Notes under the pieces: model-generated
Told to the model about the DNA's origin: nothing
Database searches by the model: none
What the model saw: only the letters and a program-made list of their open reading frames with translations
In this document: one piece after another, positions 53,392 to 64,000 of the stretch
How positions within the stretch are numbered: the stretch's first letter is position 1
Layout of the letters: every line of letters begins with the position of its first letter
Translations under genes and position numbers: made by a program
Assembly (NCBI GenBank): GCA_015847255.1
Contig: JADLZK010009224.1
Span: forward strand, 682,001-746,000
Source of the DNA: Hyparrhenia diplandra
Lineage: Eukaryota; Streptophyta; Magnoliopsida; Poales; Poaceae
Reading direction: 5' to 3'
Length of the DNA stretch: 64,000 nt

Positions 53392-55899
53392 ACATGTTAG
53401 TAAGTAGTACCCACCAACATATAATTAAGAGAACCTATTATTTTTGTAACATTCTAGAAGAGACAGCCTCACCAGAGCTACCCTGGCTTCATCAGATAAA
53501 ATATTTTCTTCATTGTTTCGATCCATTTTTATGGTTGGACGGTTGGGATGATTTTCCACTGCACACATAACCATAGCCTCCACCTCCTGCACTTCTGCGA
53601 TAGTTGCACCCAAGTAGTCAAATGTAACGGTGACTTTCTCAAGTGATAGAAGATTATCCAGGCCCAAGTCAAGATCTTCGATAGCATCCTTAGTTGGGAA
53701 CTGCTCGAACAACATGCCGTCTTTTTCCCAACACCAATGCCCTGCAAAAACTCCAAACTGCAATTCTTCAAGCCTAGGCATGGCGCCCTTATGAAACTTG
53801 AGCGTTGTGTGGACAACACAGAACCTCAAATTCTTGAAGCTGTCTGTACCAACAGCATACCCTGGGGGCCAGCTGAAACCATGTAGCTTGAGGGTGCTCA
53901 GCTCTGGCAATCTCGCTAGTTTATCCAGGTCATGTACTTCAACAGCGTACATGGACAAAGACAAGAAGCAAAGGCGTGGTAGGTGGGAGTAGTTGACCCA
54001 CCGAGGCAGCCGTAAGAAGTAGATCGACTGTATAAGCAGGCGTTGAAGCTGCCTAGGTGGCACCCAGTCTTCCCACACAGTGGCTCCCTGCTGGCGGGAA
54101 CCTGCAGAAGAAATCACTAGTTCCTGGAGCTCTAGCAGATTGCACAGAGACTGCACCAAATCTTTTTGAAAGCTCTCCTCTATTGCCTCAGAGAACGTGA
54201 TCAAGACCGTCCTCAACCTCGCCAACTTGCCAAACTCTACTACAAGGTCCTTGGTGGCACTCCGGCCAACTACCCGGCTTATCTCTAGCTGCTCTAGGGA
54301 GGTTAGGTTCCCCATCCTGTTAGCTGGCAACATTTTGAACCCAATAGCTACAAGGCGCATCAGCCGTGTAAGTGAACATACAACCAGTGGTAGCTCATCT
54401 AACCCAATATTGATTAATACCAATGTCAAAAGAGACTTCAGATGTCCAATTTCCTCAGGAATCTCATCAATACATGTGTCAGTTATCTCTAGGTACTTGA
54501 GATGCAACAACCTCCCTAGATGCTTTAGGCTGATTGGGACATGGCAGTTCTGTAAATGTAGCACACGACAAACTTTGAAGCTATGAAGTGGGGCCATTTT
54601 CTCAGTGTTACTATCTACAATATTAAGTGACCTTAGCAGCTCTGCCATGTCCATGACATCTTCAGGAATGCATTGCATATGGAAACTTAGGAGAGCCAGC
54701 CTGCGTACCTTGCTATCTGAACTAGGCATACTAGTTTTCTTCTTGCATCGTAAACTGCAAAGAGATGCAACTTTCTCTGTGCCGTCCAAAACAGTAATAA
54801 AGTTTTCAATGCTTGATAACTTACGGATGAGATCAAACACAATGTCATGAATACGGAAGCGTTGTGTCAACAGATCATATTTGTAGTTCGTCGGTTCAAT
54901 CATGCTTCTATTGACAAGCTCCTTGAAGTATCTTTCTCCAATCTCAAATAGGCTACCCTGCTCTTTCTCAAGATGGACAAAACCTTCACCTATCCACATC
55001 CAAATCACACTCTTTGTATCAATGATAGAATCTTCTAGAAATTTGCTTAGATACAATATGCATGGCTTCAGATAAGAAGGCAGATCATAGTAGCTATATG
55101 ACAATATCTTCGTTGTGTTATCTCCATTCCCAAGACCAATTGACTCATAAACCTTTGACCAGTCATCATATGGTCTTTCAACCAATAAACTAGCTATTGC
55201 AATGATAGCCAACGGTATGCGCCACACTTATCTATGATTTTAGTAGACAATTCATCCGATACACCATCAAGACTTTCTCCTTGTGAGCTCTGTATTCTTT
55301 TATAGAATAATTTCATAGAGTTTGCATCAGAAAGTGGTTTTAGTCTATAAACCTCCTCTTCTACTTTCGTGACAACCTCAAAATTCAGTAGTCATGATGA
55401 TTCTACTTCCACAATTATTGTCCCGCAAGGCATATTTGATCATTTTCCATGATCCAACATCCCATATGTCATCAACAATGATGAAATACCTATAATTGAG
55501 ACAAGAACGTAGAGGTTTGAATAATGTGCCAAAATATGTATAGAGTATCCAAGTAAACTAGACGCATAATAACATCAACATGATTCTTGCAAGGACAAAT
55601 TGCAACCCATTTCAAGGGAGAGGAGTATTTGTTAATTAGTTTAATTTGTGCTACCACTTTTTTTCGATTAATCTGGAGGGGCAGGACTGCCCCTACAAGA
55701 CTTTATTAAAAGAGTAACGGAAAGAGTCTTACAAAAGGTCGAACCAACAAAGTCTTCAAGAAATGAAAAAAAAAGAGACAAATAGAATGTAAAAAGAAAT
55801 GCAAATTACAACAAATTCTGGATCCATGAATCAAATGAAGCTTTAAACTTTGTCTTCATCCTTAAGAAGAGGAGCCTGATTTCTTTATCAAATAAGGCC

Positions 55900-58800
55900 C
55901 CGACTTCTGAAGTTGTTGCTGGGATACCTTTGAAAATGAGGTTGTTCCTGGCCGACCTGATAGACCAGCTCATTAAAGATGGCGGGGATCATGAAAAAGC
56001 TTGAATTTATCTAAACCTTGATTAATTGGATTGCCGGAAGATATCAGGCTGGTTATGCAAGTCAATTCCATGTAACTTCCAACACCGAGAAGAGAAGTGG
56101 CAGTGTAGGAAGAGGTGTTCAACTATTTCTTCGATATTGCTTTGACATAGAACACAAGAATATGACTGTAAGTGCATAGTTTTCCTTCTCAAAACATTTG
56201 TTGTACTTAGTACGTCTTTTAGGAGCAGCGCAGAAAGAAAACCGTGTGTTTAGGTTGGCAGCAGCTGTCCCCAAAGCCATTTAAGGGCTTATGGAATCTG
56301 GTTATGGCCCATTAAAAACATGTAAGCTTTGGATGCTGAGAAATTACCTCCCCTGTGTTGCCTAAATATCAATGTCATCTGTGGGATCGATATCTGTCTT
56401 GAAAGCTTTGAAAGTCGGGAGCGCTAGGGGAGCTTGAACTGAGAGAGGAAGGCTAAAGAGGTTAATTGCTGATCCATGGGAGATCCATTGATTCGTTGTC
56501 AATTTTTTATTCTTGGCAAAGGAGAAAAGTTTAGGTAAGTCATTTTGCAAAACCTATGGCCTCCGGTTATCCCGCGAGGAGGAGGCAAGTTGTTCCAACG
56601 TGGAGTAACAATCTAGGAGTTTGAGGATGTCTCTCCACCGAAAAAGATCCCTTCTTGATGTGTGATGCTAGTTTTCCATTAGAGTAGTGCTTTTCCCAAA
56701 TCGGTGAGACTCAGGCGATGTCTTTCTTATTAAAAGATTTATCCAAATTCTTCATGAGTAGGGCTTTATTGTGCTTCTTTAGGTCAATCACTCCTAGGCC
56801 TCCTTCCTCTTTTGTGACACATACCAATTCCCAAGCTGCTTTAGGATTTTTGAGTTAGTATTAGATCCTCTCCACAGATAATGTTTTCTGAACTTGCAAT
56901 TTGCTATAGAACCCCCTTAGGAAGGGCCAAGGCATAGAGATGAAAGGTTGGGAGTGTTGTGATGACAACATTTGTGATTTCAAGCTTTCCGGCTTAGGAG
57001 AGGAAGCTAGAAGTGAAAATTAGTCTACTTTCACATTTGTTGATGAGATGTAGATAATCTTCAACTCTTGGCTTGGTGGTACCCAAAGGAAGGCCCAAGT
57101 AGGTGAAGGGAAGAGTACCAACTGAACATCCAAAGGTGTTGGCAAGGTGAAGAGATTTTTCAGTTTAGATGTTTATTGGAAGCATGAACGATTTGTTAAA
57201 ATTGACCTTGAGGCCAGTTGAATTAGAGAAAGATTGGAGGAGACCTATGATGAGAAAGAGTTGTCTAGCACACCTTCAAGAATGATCAAAGTGTCATCAG
57301 CATACTGGATGATGGGAAAGACACTAGAAGAGGTGAGAAGGATAGGCAATTTGAGGAGGTTTCTATCTTTGGCACTGTTTAGGATGGATTGGAGGAGACC
57401 AACAGCGAAAACAAAAAGGAGGGGTGAGAGAGGGTCACCCTGCCTGACCCTCTTCTGTAGTGAATGGTTTTACGAGGGATCCTATTGAGGAGGACATTAG
57501 AAGTGCTAGAGTCTGAGATGTTTTTTATCTAGCTCAGCCAAAGATCTCCAAAGCCTTTTTCTTGAAGAAGCTTGAGGATGGTATTTTGCTCAATTTTGTC
57601 AAATCTTTTTCAAAGTCTAGTTTAAGAGTGATAATCTCCTTTTTTGAGTGGTGGCACAAGTGAAGGTATTCAAAGGACCAGACCAAACAATCTTGAATGG
57701 TTCTGCTTTTGATGAAACTATATTGGTTTTGTGGATCGGAGGAATGATAACTTTTGAAGTCTATTGGCAAGGAGTTTAGTAACAAATTGCATAGAGTAAT
57801 TGAGGAGAGAAATTGGCCTAAAGTCAGAGACATGAGTAGGGTTTTGGTTTTGGGGGATTAGAGTGATAAAAGAAGTATTGATACTTTTGATGCAGATGCT
57901 TGAGCTTTGAAAGTCCCAACACAGGTTTAGCATGTCTTGCTTAATGATGGGCCAACATTTATTAAATAATTCATTATTGAACCCACATCAGGCCCTAGGG
58001 ATTTGTCATTAGAGTGCTTTTTAACAACTTCAAGGATTTCCTCCTCAAAGAACATTCCTTCTAAAACACTTAGGTATTGATGGCTTTAGATTAGAGACTA
58101 AATCAAAACCATGTTGCAAGAGTTGCATTGCCCTACTCTTTCTTTGAAAGATTCCCAAATAAGTTTTTTCTTTGTCTTTGTGAGCTAAGTAAGAAGCATC
58201 ATTATCATCCTTTAGATCTGCAATGGCATTGTTTATGTGTCCTATTGTAGCATTAGCATGAAAAAAAATGTTCTGCATCACCCAAAGTTGCCCACTTGAT
58301 TGAACCTCTTTGCTTCCAAGTAAATCCTTTGCTATTCAAGAAGGTTTAAAAGTTTCTCTCTTAGGATAACCCTGAAATTCCATTCTCCAAAACTTAAATC
58401 TCTAAACTTTTCTAGTGAGTCAAGAAATTAGAGTGAGGGGGACCTTTGAAATGGTAACCTTGAGGTTTGAAAGGCCATGGATCCAAGTTCGAGCAAGCAT
58501 TTGTTAGGCTTTTGAGTTTGCTTGTTAGCTTTTTTGCACTATCTGCAACCCTATCTGTGGAATGTCAATTATCAAGGAGCACTTGCTAAAAGTCCTCTCA
58601 TGATCCAGAAATTCTCAAATCTGAATAAATGAGCCTTTGGAGTTGTCGTAGAGAAAGAAACCAAAATTGGAGTGTGATTAGAAATTTCCATTGAAAGGGA
58701 GCTACATGAGGTTTGAGGATATGACAAAGTCCAGTTGCTATTTGTAAAAACCTAGTCCAACTTTTCAAGGAGAGGAGCAAGTTGTATGTTGGACCTGGTA

Positions 58801-59227
58801 TATTTCTTGCCCTAGAGCGGGATCTCAGGCATGGACCCGGGGCGTTGATGGTATAGTTAAACATGAACATGAAATTAGTATGTGTCCCTTCTCTATTTCT
58901 ATTTTCTAGGTATCTATAGAGATTAAAGTTCCCTAACAAAAGCCAGTATTCATTATCAGGGATGTCCATATCTCTTAGCCGGGAGGTGAATTCCACTTTT
59001 CCTTTAGGGGTACATGGCCCATAAACATTTACTAAAGTCCACTCAGAGTTATCAAATTTGGAGTTAAAGTCTACAATCAGGGAAAAGCCAAACATAACCC
59101 TTAAGGTGGCTGAGAAGAGATGGTTCTTCCAATTTATGAAAAAGCCCCTGGAGCCCCAATAGAGGGCACAAATAAGAAATGCATCAAAATCTGGATGGCA
59201 GGACTTTCCATAAGAAAGTCTGATCAA
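55900..59227 (-). pseudogene. LINE ORF2 (endonuclease, reverse transcriptase, zf-RVT), decayed
   Basis: An AP-type endonuclease remnant lies at 58598-59227 (WTLVNVYGPCTPKGK, YWLLLGNFNLYR). Reverse transcriptase pieces follow: DFRPISLLNYSMQFVTKLLA (near 57800), QNQYSFIKSRTIQD, GDPLSPLLFVFA and the catalytic IIQYADDTLIILEG (57280-57313). A zf-RVT tail is at 56090-56170 (CVLCQSNIEEIVEHLFLHC). The order matches plant L1-type LINEs. Stops and shifts separate the blocks, so no active enzyme is expected. Confidence 0.8.
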
Positions 59228-60299
59228 AATTATCTTTCTTTATCTGCTGGAAACAAATCACATCACAGTTTACGGACCACTTTGTTCTTAACAGTAATCC
59301 AATTTTCTAGATGCATTTAACCCTCACGACATTCTAACATAGGATATTTCATGTTCTAATTATGTTTTGATCCATAAAACAACCAGGAAATAAGGTCACA
59401 AAGCGAAAGACGTCCACAACACTGCTTTAACCGACAAAGCTATTTCAGGCAACAAGTCCTAACAAAAGAGATTACATTCCCACAGCCTAATAAATAGACT
59501 AAGACAAATGTCCTTCTAACTAAAGTCCTCCTCCACTTGAGATTTCTTTGGGCCTCTTTACTCATTAGCACCACTTGTTGCTTTTGTTCCCCCCATGCCC
59601 TCAGCGACCTATCACTCAACCCCAAGCTATGGAGTAGTGGAGCCTTGAGGGAAGATCCTTGCCCTAGCCACAGGATGGCTTCTCAACCTTTTGGACTATA
59701 AAAATCATGACTGAAATCAGTTTCATCCAATTCACAAAAGTCAATTGCTATTTTTCTAATGGTTTCTTTTTTCAAAGTTGGGGTTTAGTTTTGCACCACT
59801 GGACATTTCGATCTAAACAATGCCTATGTTTGAAACCATTATTTGTTTCTTTGATCCTAGGGGTTCTTCTTACCTCTGACTCCACCAGAATCGAGGACCT
59901 TCTAGCACCCCTTTTTTTTGGGGGAACTGCTTTGCTAGTGCCTTGACCCCCATCTAGTTGATTTGTCGAACATGAGAATGAAAAGTTTGGATAGTCATGA
60001 GGGATTAAGAAATCGATAGAACATTCACTAGTATTTGTAGGCATGTGACCAAATTAGAGGCCAGGAGTTGTCTTGACCATTCAAAACATATAGAGCTCAG
60101 CAGCTGAGAGATAAAAAACTGACCTAACTAGAAGGTATGGAGATGTGCAGATCGGAAGCTGTACCTAAGGAAAAGAAAGTGCACTTGGAGTCTAGCTTTG
60201 CCTCTACATTGACTGCCTCACGAATTGACGTGTTATCCCAAACCAAGGCTCCTATAGAGAGACAAGCGAACCTGTAGGTTGGCTTCTTGGATCGAGAGG

Positions 60300-62600
60300 G
60301 CCCTTAAGAAAATTATCAGCCATCATTGCTTTAAAGACCTCATTTTCTTCGGGGATGTTCTCTTTTTTGGGCTTCTTGATTAATTGGATCAATGTCATCT
60401 AGTCCTTCCAAGGCACCAGGCAGGGCACTGAGGTTGGGACCGAAACCCTTATTCACATTATCCTAAGCTTCATTGAGATTCAAGATAACCCCTTATGTTT
60501 GTTCTTCTTGGTTTTGGTTCTGCTGCACTGGTTCTTCTAGCTCTAATTGTTCAATCTGGTCAAGTTGCTCATTTTGCTAAGGCCATGGGTTCAGTCATCT
60601 TCATTGTGGTTGGCTTTGTCCTGTATGAAGGTTCGGGCTACCCCAAACCAAAGAAATCAAATGGCAGAGGGTACTCAATCACCATATTCTCATGGATAGG
60701 ATCATGAGGAGGAGGGATCTGATTTGGCTGCTTGTGTCGCAGGACCTCGCACTGCACTGTCCAACTTTTCCCCATGATTGTATCTAGATCTTCAAAGACC
60801 ACGAACTGAGGAACTATATGAACATCTCTAACCCTAGCCCTGACCAACAAACAAGCCTGGAATTCGCTGTCAAAATGAATTAGAAGGATTCTGGCAAAAT
60901 CTCCAATATCCTAATGGATATGCCTTTTAGAGATATAGGAAAGTCAAGAAGCAACAACCAACATTCATGATTGAAATATGCACTTCTCCCGTTTCTACCC
61001 CGATCATGCTTAGTGAAGTAGATTAAAACATTGTTAAACACATGAGGACTATCCTAGACCAGAGCATCTCTATTATGAGGAAACTTGAGCTTGACCAGAG
61101 CTTGAACCAAACTGGTGGGTTGTATGCTAGAAAAAAGGATCCGCCTATGTAGCTAAAGGAAGTCTCTAAGAACACCACAGACATTAGCAAAGAGCATAGG
61201 GTTACCTAGGAGAGGGTCAATGGTCGCGATGGCCAAACCCTCGTCCTTGCCGGCGGTTGGAAGGGAGCCACCGCCCGCACCATGAATGGCCTGTTGGGAT
61301 GTCTTCATACTCTAGATGCTCCAGGATGAACGACATTGGGTCGGTGTATTGAAACGCCATATCAATCGCCTTGAGAGGAGCTTGATTTAGGTCGAGCGAG
61401 CTTAGAGAAGGAGGAGGGTTTTTTTGGTACTATAGTGGGAAGGGGAGAGCGAGAGAGCCGAGGTGAAGACGAACAACCTAGAATTGGCGAGTGAGCAAGG
61501 CTCTAGATTTTTGGGTTAGGGTCATCAATGTGCTACCTACTTGGCCAAGAGGACGACTCGGGCCTAGGCAAAGCAATGGGCTCAGTCGGCAAAGTAGTCC
61601 AGTTGGGCCAAGAAGAACGAGCCCAATCTCCAAAGAAATTGAATATCGTTGGGCTGGCAATAGGCGGTTGGGGGTTGGAGACCTTGCCAACCCAGGCCAT
61701 GGTCCCACTACAGCCCGGCTGGTCAATGACCACCGAAAGATTTTCTGTCTCAATGAGGATTTGAATTGAAGACAAGAGGAGGCAATATGTCTAGGTTTGA
61801 AGCATGTGCGAGATTTGATTGGGCTTCTACATGCAGGGCACCAATGCCCCTCAGCAAGACATCGACTACGGCGGGAGAGGCGACCGCTGATAAACGGCTT
61901 CCGAGGCAAAGAGGTAGGGTTTTTCAGGGAAAATATGACGATCATCAATAGATACTCCAGGCTTAACAGTATGAGTGGGGCCAAGGGGGGTTGCATTGGC
62001 ACCGGAGAGAGGCGGTAGTTGTTTTTCAGTGATCGCCCGAGCGAACCGAAGTTTTGTCAACCTCAGCAAAAGAGCGGCGATGATTTGACGAACTAGCACG
62101 TGAGGTAGAAGTCCAATAGGAATCTTCTTCCTCTAGGAAGAGTTTTAGCTCAGAACGCCAGTTTGGTGTGCCATTTTCCCACATGGAGAAGAACACTTTG
62201 AACTCCTCACAAACATAATAGCGGATGTTGACAATGAAAAAACCAACTTGCTTAGATGCCACTACAAATTTAAAGGTGTGCTCACTTAGCTGGGAGACAA
62301 AGAAATGGGCGGCTGAGCCACCTAACGCAGCTTGCAGCAAGATGCCCATCGAGCGCTTGCAGAGCTAGAATTTGCATTGGCCGAAGGAAGCAACAAGGAA
62401 GAACGATGACCAATCAATAGAGGAGAGCGTGACCGGCGATGAAAAGCGTTGGCATATAATAGATTGAGTCAAGAGCCCCACAAGGAAGGAGATGCCATGG
62501 GGATGCCATGAGTCAAGAGCACCCTTCCGGCGAGCATCACGACTGTGGGGATGGATTCCTTCCTTTCCCCTTGTCGCTCTACTCCTGACCATCATTCTCA
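60300..62600 (-). pseudogene. LINE ORF1 (gag-like with zinc knuckle), decayed
   Basis: Fragments in minus order: FKFVVASKQVGFFIVNIRYY, FFSMWENGTPNWRSELKLF, a knuckle region RCLAEGHWCPACRSP with TCFKPRHIASSC, then DMAFQYTDPMSFILEHLEYE (near 61350). LLVRARVRDVHIVPQFVVFE and ESWTVQCE-type KSWTVQCEVLRHKQ follow near 60800. These are hallmark blocks of grass LINE ORF1 (RNA-binding) proteins. Multiple frameshifts are present. Confidence 0.7.
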
Positions 62601-62914
62601 CCCCACCAGCAGGCGTCCGAGGGGTGCCAGGCTGATGAGGGTGTGCCGCGAAGGCGGGGGGTGGTCAGCGGCGACCACCGGCGGGAAGCTCACGAAGGCA
62701 GAAGGTGCCCTCCGACAGTTCGTTGGTGATGGAGATGCAAGAAGGCTCGTTGCTGTGGTGGTATGGCCCTCTAGACTTGACGTTTTTGTGCTGCAACTTA
62801 AAGATCCAATCTGTTAATTTAGGAAATTTCTAGATCTTCGGCAGCAAATTCGATTAACATTTCACCAAATCTGAAATTTTTCATAATTGATTTCACTGAA
62901 AGAACCGAATGCTT

Positions 62915-63065
62915 GCCCAAGCCTAGAGGCTTGGTGTACAGTTGGAGTGTATAACTATAAACCGCTCATGCCTTGCTAGTGCATAAAAACAAAGAGAATG
63001 CTCGGGCCTAGGGATTGGTGTACAATAGGAATGTATAAATGGTTCATGCTTCTTAGTGAAAAAAG
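62915..63065. repeat. Imperfect tandem duplication in the CNL intron (~75 bp)
   Basis: GCTTGCCCAAGCCTAGAGGC, TTGGTGTACAxTxGGAxTGT and TCATGCxTxxTAGTG occur at about 62910-62983 and 62998-63058, next to exon 1 of the CNL gene. Confidence 0.6.
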
Positions 63066-64000
63066 ACATTGACATTGAACTAACTAATCAGAACGGAGAA
63101 TGACATGGACATACCTCTTGTGTTGTAAGAATTCATGCAGTTCGTTTCCAAATTGCTCTACATCCCATCTAGCCATGTCGACTTGCTTGTACTTATTCTT
63201 ATCGAGTTCCACTAACATCTTCTCAAATGTTCTAGTCAGACTAGGAGTCCTACCAACAGAAATAAAAGCAGAACAATCGAACTGTTTGTTAAGCATATCA
63301 TGCACTGTTTTGGCTAGAGTAGTCTTACCCAATCCTCCAACCCCGATAATAGACACTATCTTTAGGTCCAGATCAGATGCATGAGCATCCTCATTGGTCC
63401 CTATAGACAACATCTTGATGACTTTATTCCTTGACTCCTCGATGCCAACCAGATCAGACTCTTTCTTGTACAAATTTAGGACACGGGGGTCGATGCCGGT
63501 GCTAGCAGCAAGATCAGCTCCCGCGCCTCTAACTGTGTACTTGTCACGGAGCCCAGCCAGCTCGCTGGAGAGTTTCTTGATGTCTTTAATCTTGTCAGAG
63601 ATTTGATGGCGATGCTTGACCTTCTTCACCGCAGCAGTGACCTTGCCAAGGATCTTCTTGAAGACATTGGCGTCGGTGCCATTAGCTTCACACGCTCGGC
63701 CAGCCACACGCAGGACAAAATCGTCGACAGCATCCTCCATGTCATACGACAGCTCCCGAATGTGCCGTGCCCAAAGCTTTTGGACCTCAGTGAGCTGCTC
63801 CGGTGGAACCCGAGACAGGTCCTCCAGACCAGCTTTCATCATCAGAAGCTCCCTGGAGAGGGACTCAATGTCCGGCTTGAGGCCCTTCTGCACGACGTAC
63901 TCCTGCATGAGCAGGTCGCTCAGCTTGGGGGCCAGGCTGGCCATGGCCCCCAAGGCGAACTCCATGCTTAGCTTGACCTCGGTCACAATTCTCTCCTTTT

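Larger units (their letters stand above)
55659..62820 (-). mobile_element. Near full-length LINE inside the CNL intron
   Basis: It is oriented like the host gene. The 3' end is a short poly(A) (T tract at 55659-55665 on plus), preceded by AATAAAGTC. ORF2-type and ORF1-type sequences follow upstream. The 5' boundary is uncertain, roughly 62600-62820. A clean target duplication was not found; TTTGTGCT occurs on both sides (55646 and 62788) but is weak. Length is about 7 kb. Reading frames are broken in many places, so it is old. Confidence 0.75.
53425..63965 (-). pseudogene. CC-NB-LRR (CNL) disease-resistance homologue, two exons, frameshifted
   Basis: CNL proteins are intracellular immune receptors with an ATP/ADP switch. 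Exon 1 (63115-63965) starts MEFALGAMASLAPKLSDLLM and holds the coiled coil with an EDVID-like MEDAVDDF, then the P-loop GVGGLGKTT. It ends in phase 2 at a GTATGT donor. Exon 2 (53425-55489) begins in the matching phase with kinase-2 YFIIVDDIWD, then RNBS-B GSRIIMTT. A frameshift and stop follow at about 55393, then a one-base loss in the GLPL box near 55215. The remainder is open for 600 codons: RNBS-D-like CILYLSKFLEDS, MHD variant FRIHDIVFD, then about a dozen irregular LRRs (VLHLQNCHVP, LKYLEITDTCIDEIP). The intron is 7625 bp because a LINE sits in it. The two breaks disable the product unless they are sequence errors. Confidence 0.85.

Noticed and set aside
57234..57488. Plus-strand 84-codon frame
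   Set aside because: It is antisense to the reverse-transcriptase YADD region of the LINE.

Overview
This is nuclear DNA from a grass (Poaceae, probably a PACMAD-clade species, though I cannot name it). The evidence is GT-AG introns, GC-rich first exons, Stowaway-type MITEs ending in CTCCxTCCGT-like termini, a PIF/Harbinger element with TTA target duplications, plant-type Helitrons, plant LINEs, a MATH-BTB gene and a CC-NB-LRR resistance-gene homologue. It is a repeat-rich, gene-poor accessory region with no bacterial or organellar features.

Layout. 1-1075: a 150-bp tandem array, a tRNA-like segment and a duplicated AT-rich unit. 1076-15002: a large decayed Helitron (my reconstruction). It begins with a TC terminus, carries a broken WD40 (JINGUBANG-like) gene fragment, is interrupted by a complete 4.6-kb PIF/Harbinger element (2284-6887, TTA duplication), then has a long decayed RepHel gene (7303-14802). 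That gene is itself interrupted by a 1438-bp solo LTR (12365-13802, GTGAT duplication). 15311-16935: a second solo LTR of the same family (GGTGC duplication). 17860-19117: an RPA70-like gene with one frameshift. 19.2-25.3 kb: local tandem repeats, a 2554-bp solo LTR (20955-23508, GTACA duplication) and two Stowaway-like MITEs.

25462-29810: a multi-exon Ulp1/C48-like protease gene with several small indels, followed by a Helitron 3' end (30161). A second Helitron abuts it (30162-32985) and contains a tiny poly(A) retroposon with target duplication. 33069-34444: a frameshifted MATH-BTB gene with an unusual acidic insertion. 35356-36031 and 48244-48782: two divergent members of one protein family I do not recognise. 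Between and around them are LINE fragments, the first two exons of a FHIT-type (HIT hydrolase) gene, MITEs and an inverted repeat. 52676-63965: a CC-NB-LRR locus on the minus strand. Its 7.6-kb intron holds a near full-length LINE, and a second LRR-like C-terminal exon lies downstream.

Almost every recognisable gene carries one or a few 1-2 nt indels in otherwise well-conserved frames. Either this is a pseudogene-rich transposon graveyard, or part of the pattern is sequencing or assembly error. That is the first thing to test before believing any coding call. The biologically most interesting items are three: the Harbinger element carrying a GRF-finger/membrane-anchor gene, the Helitron nest, and the unnamed two-member protein family.
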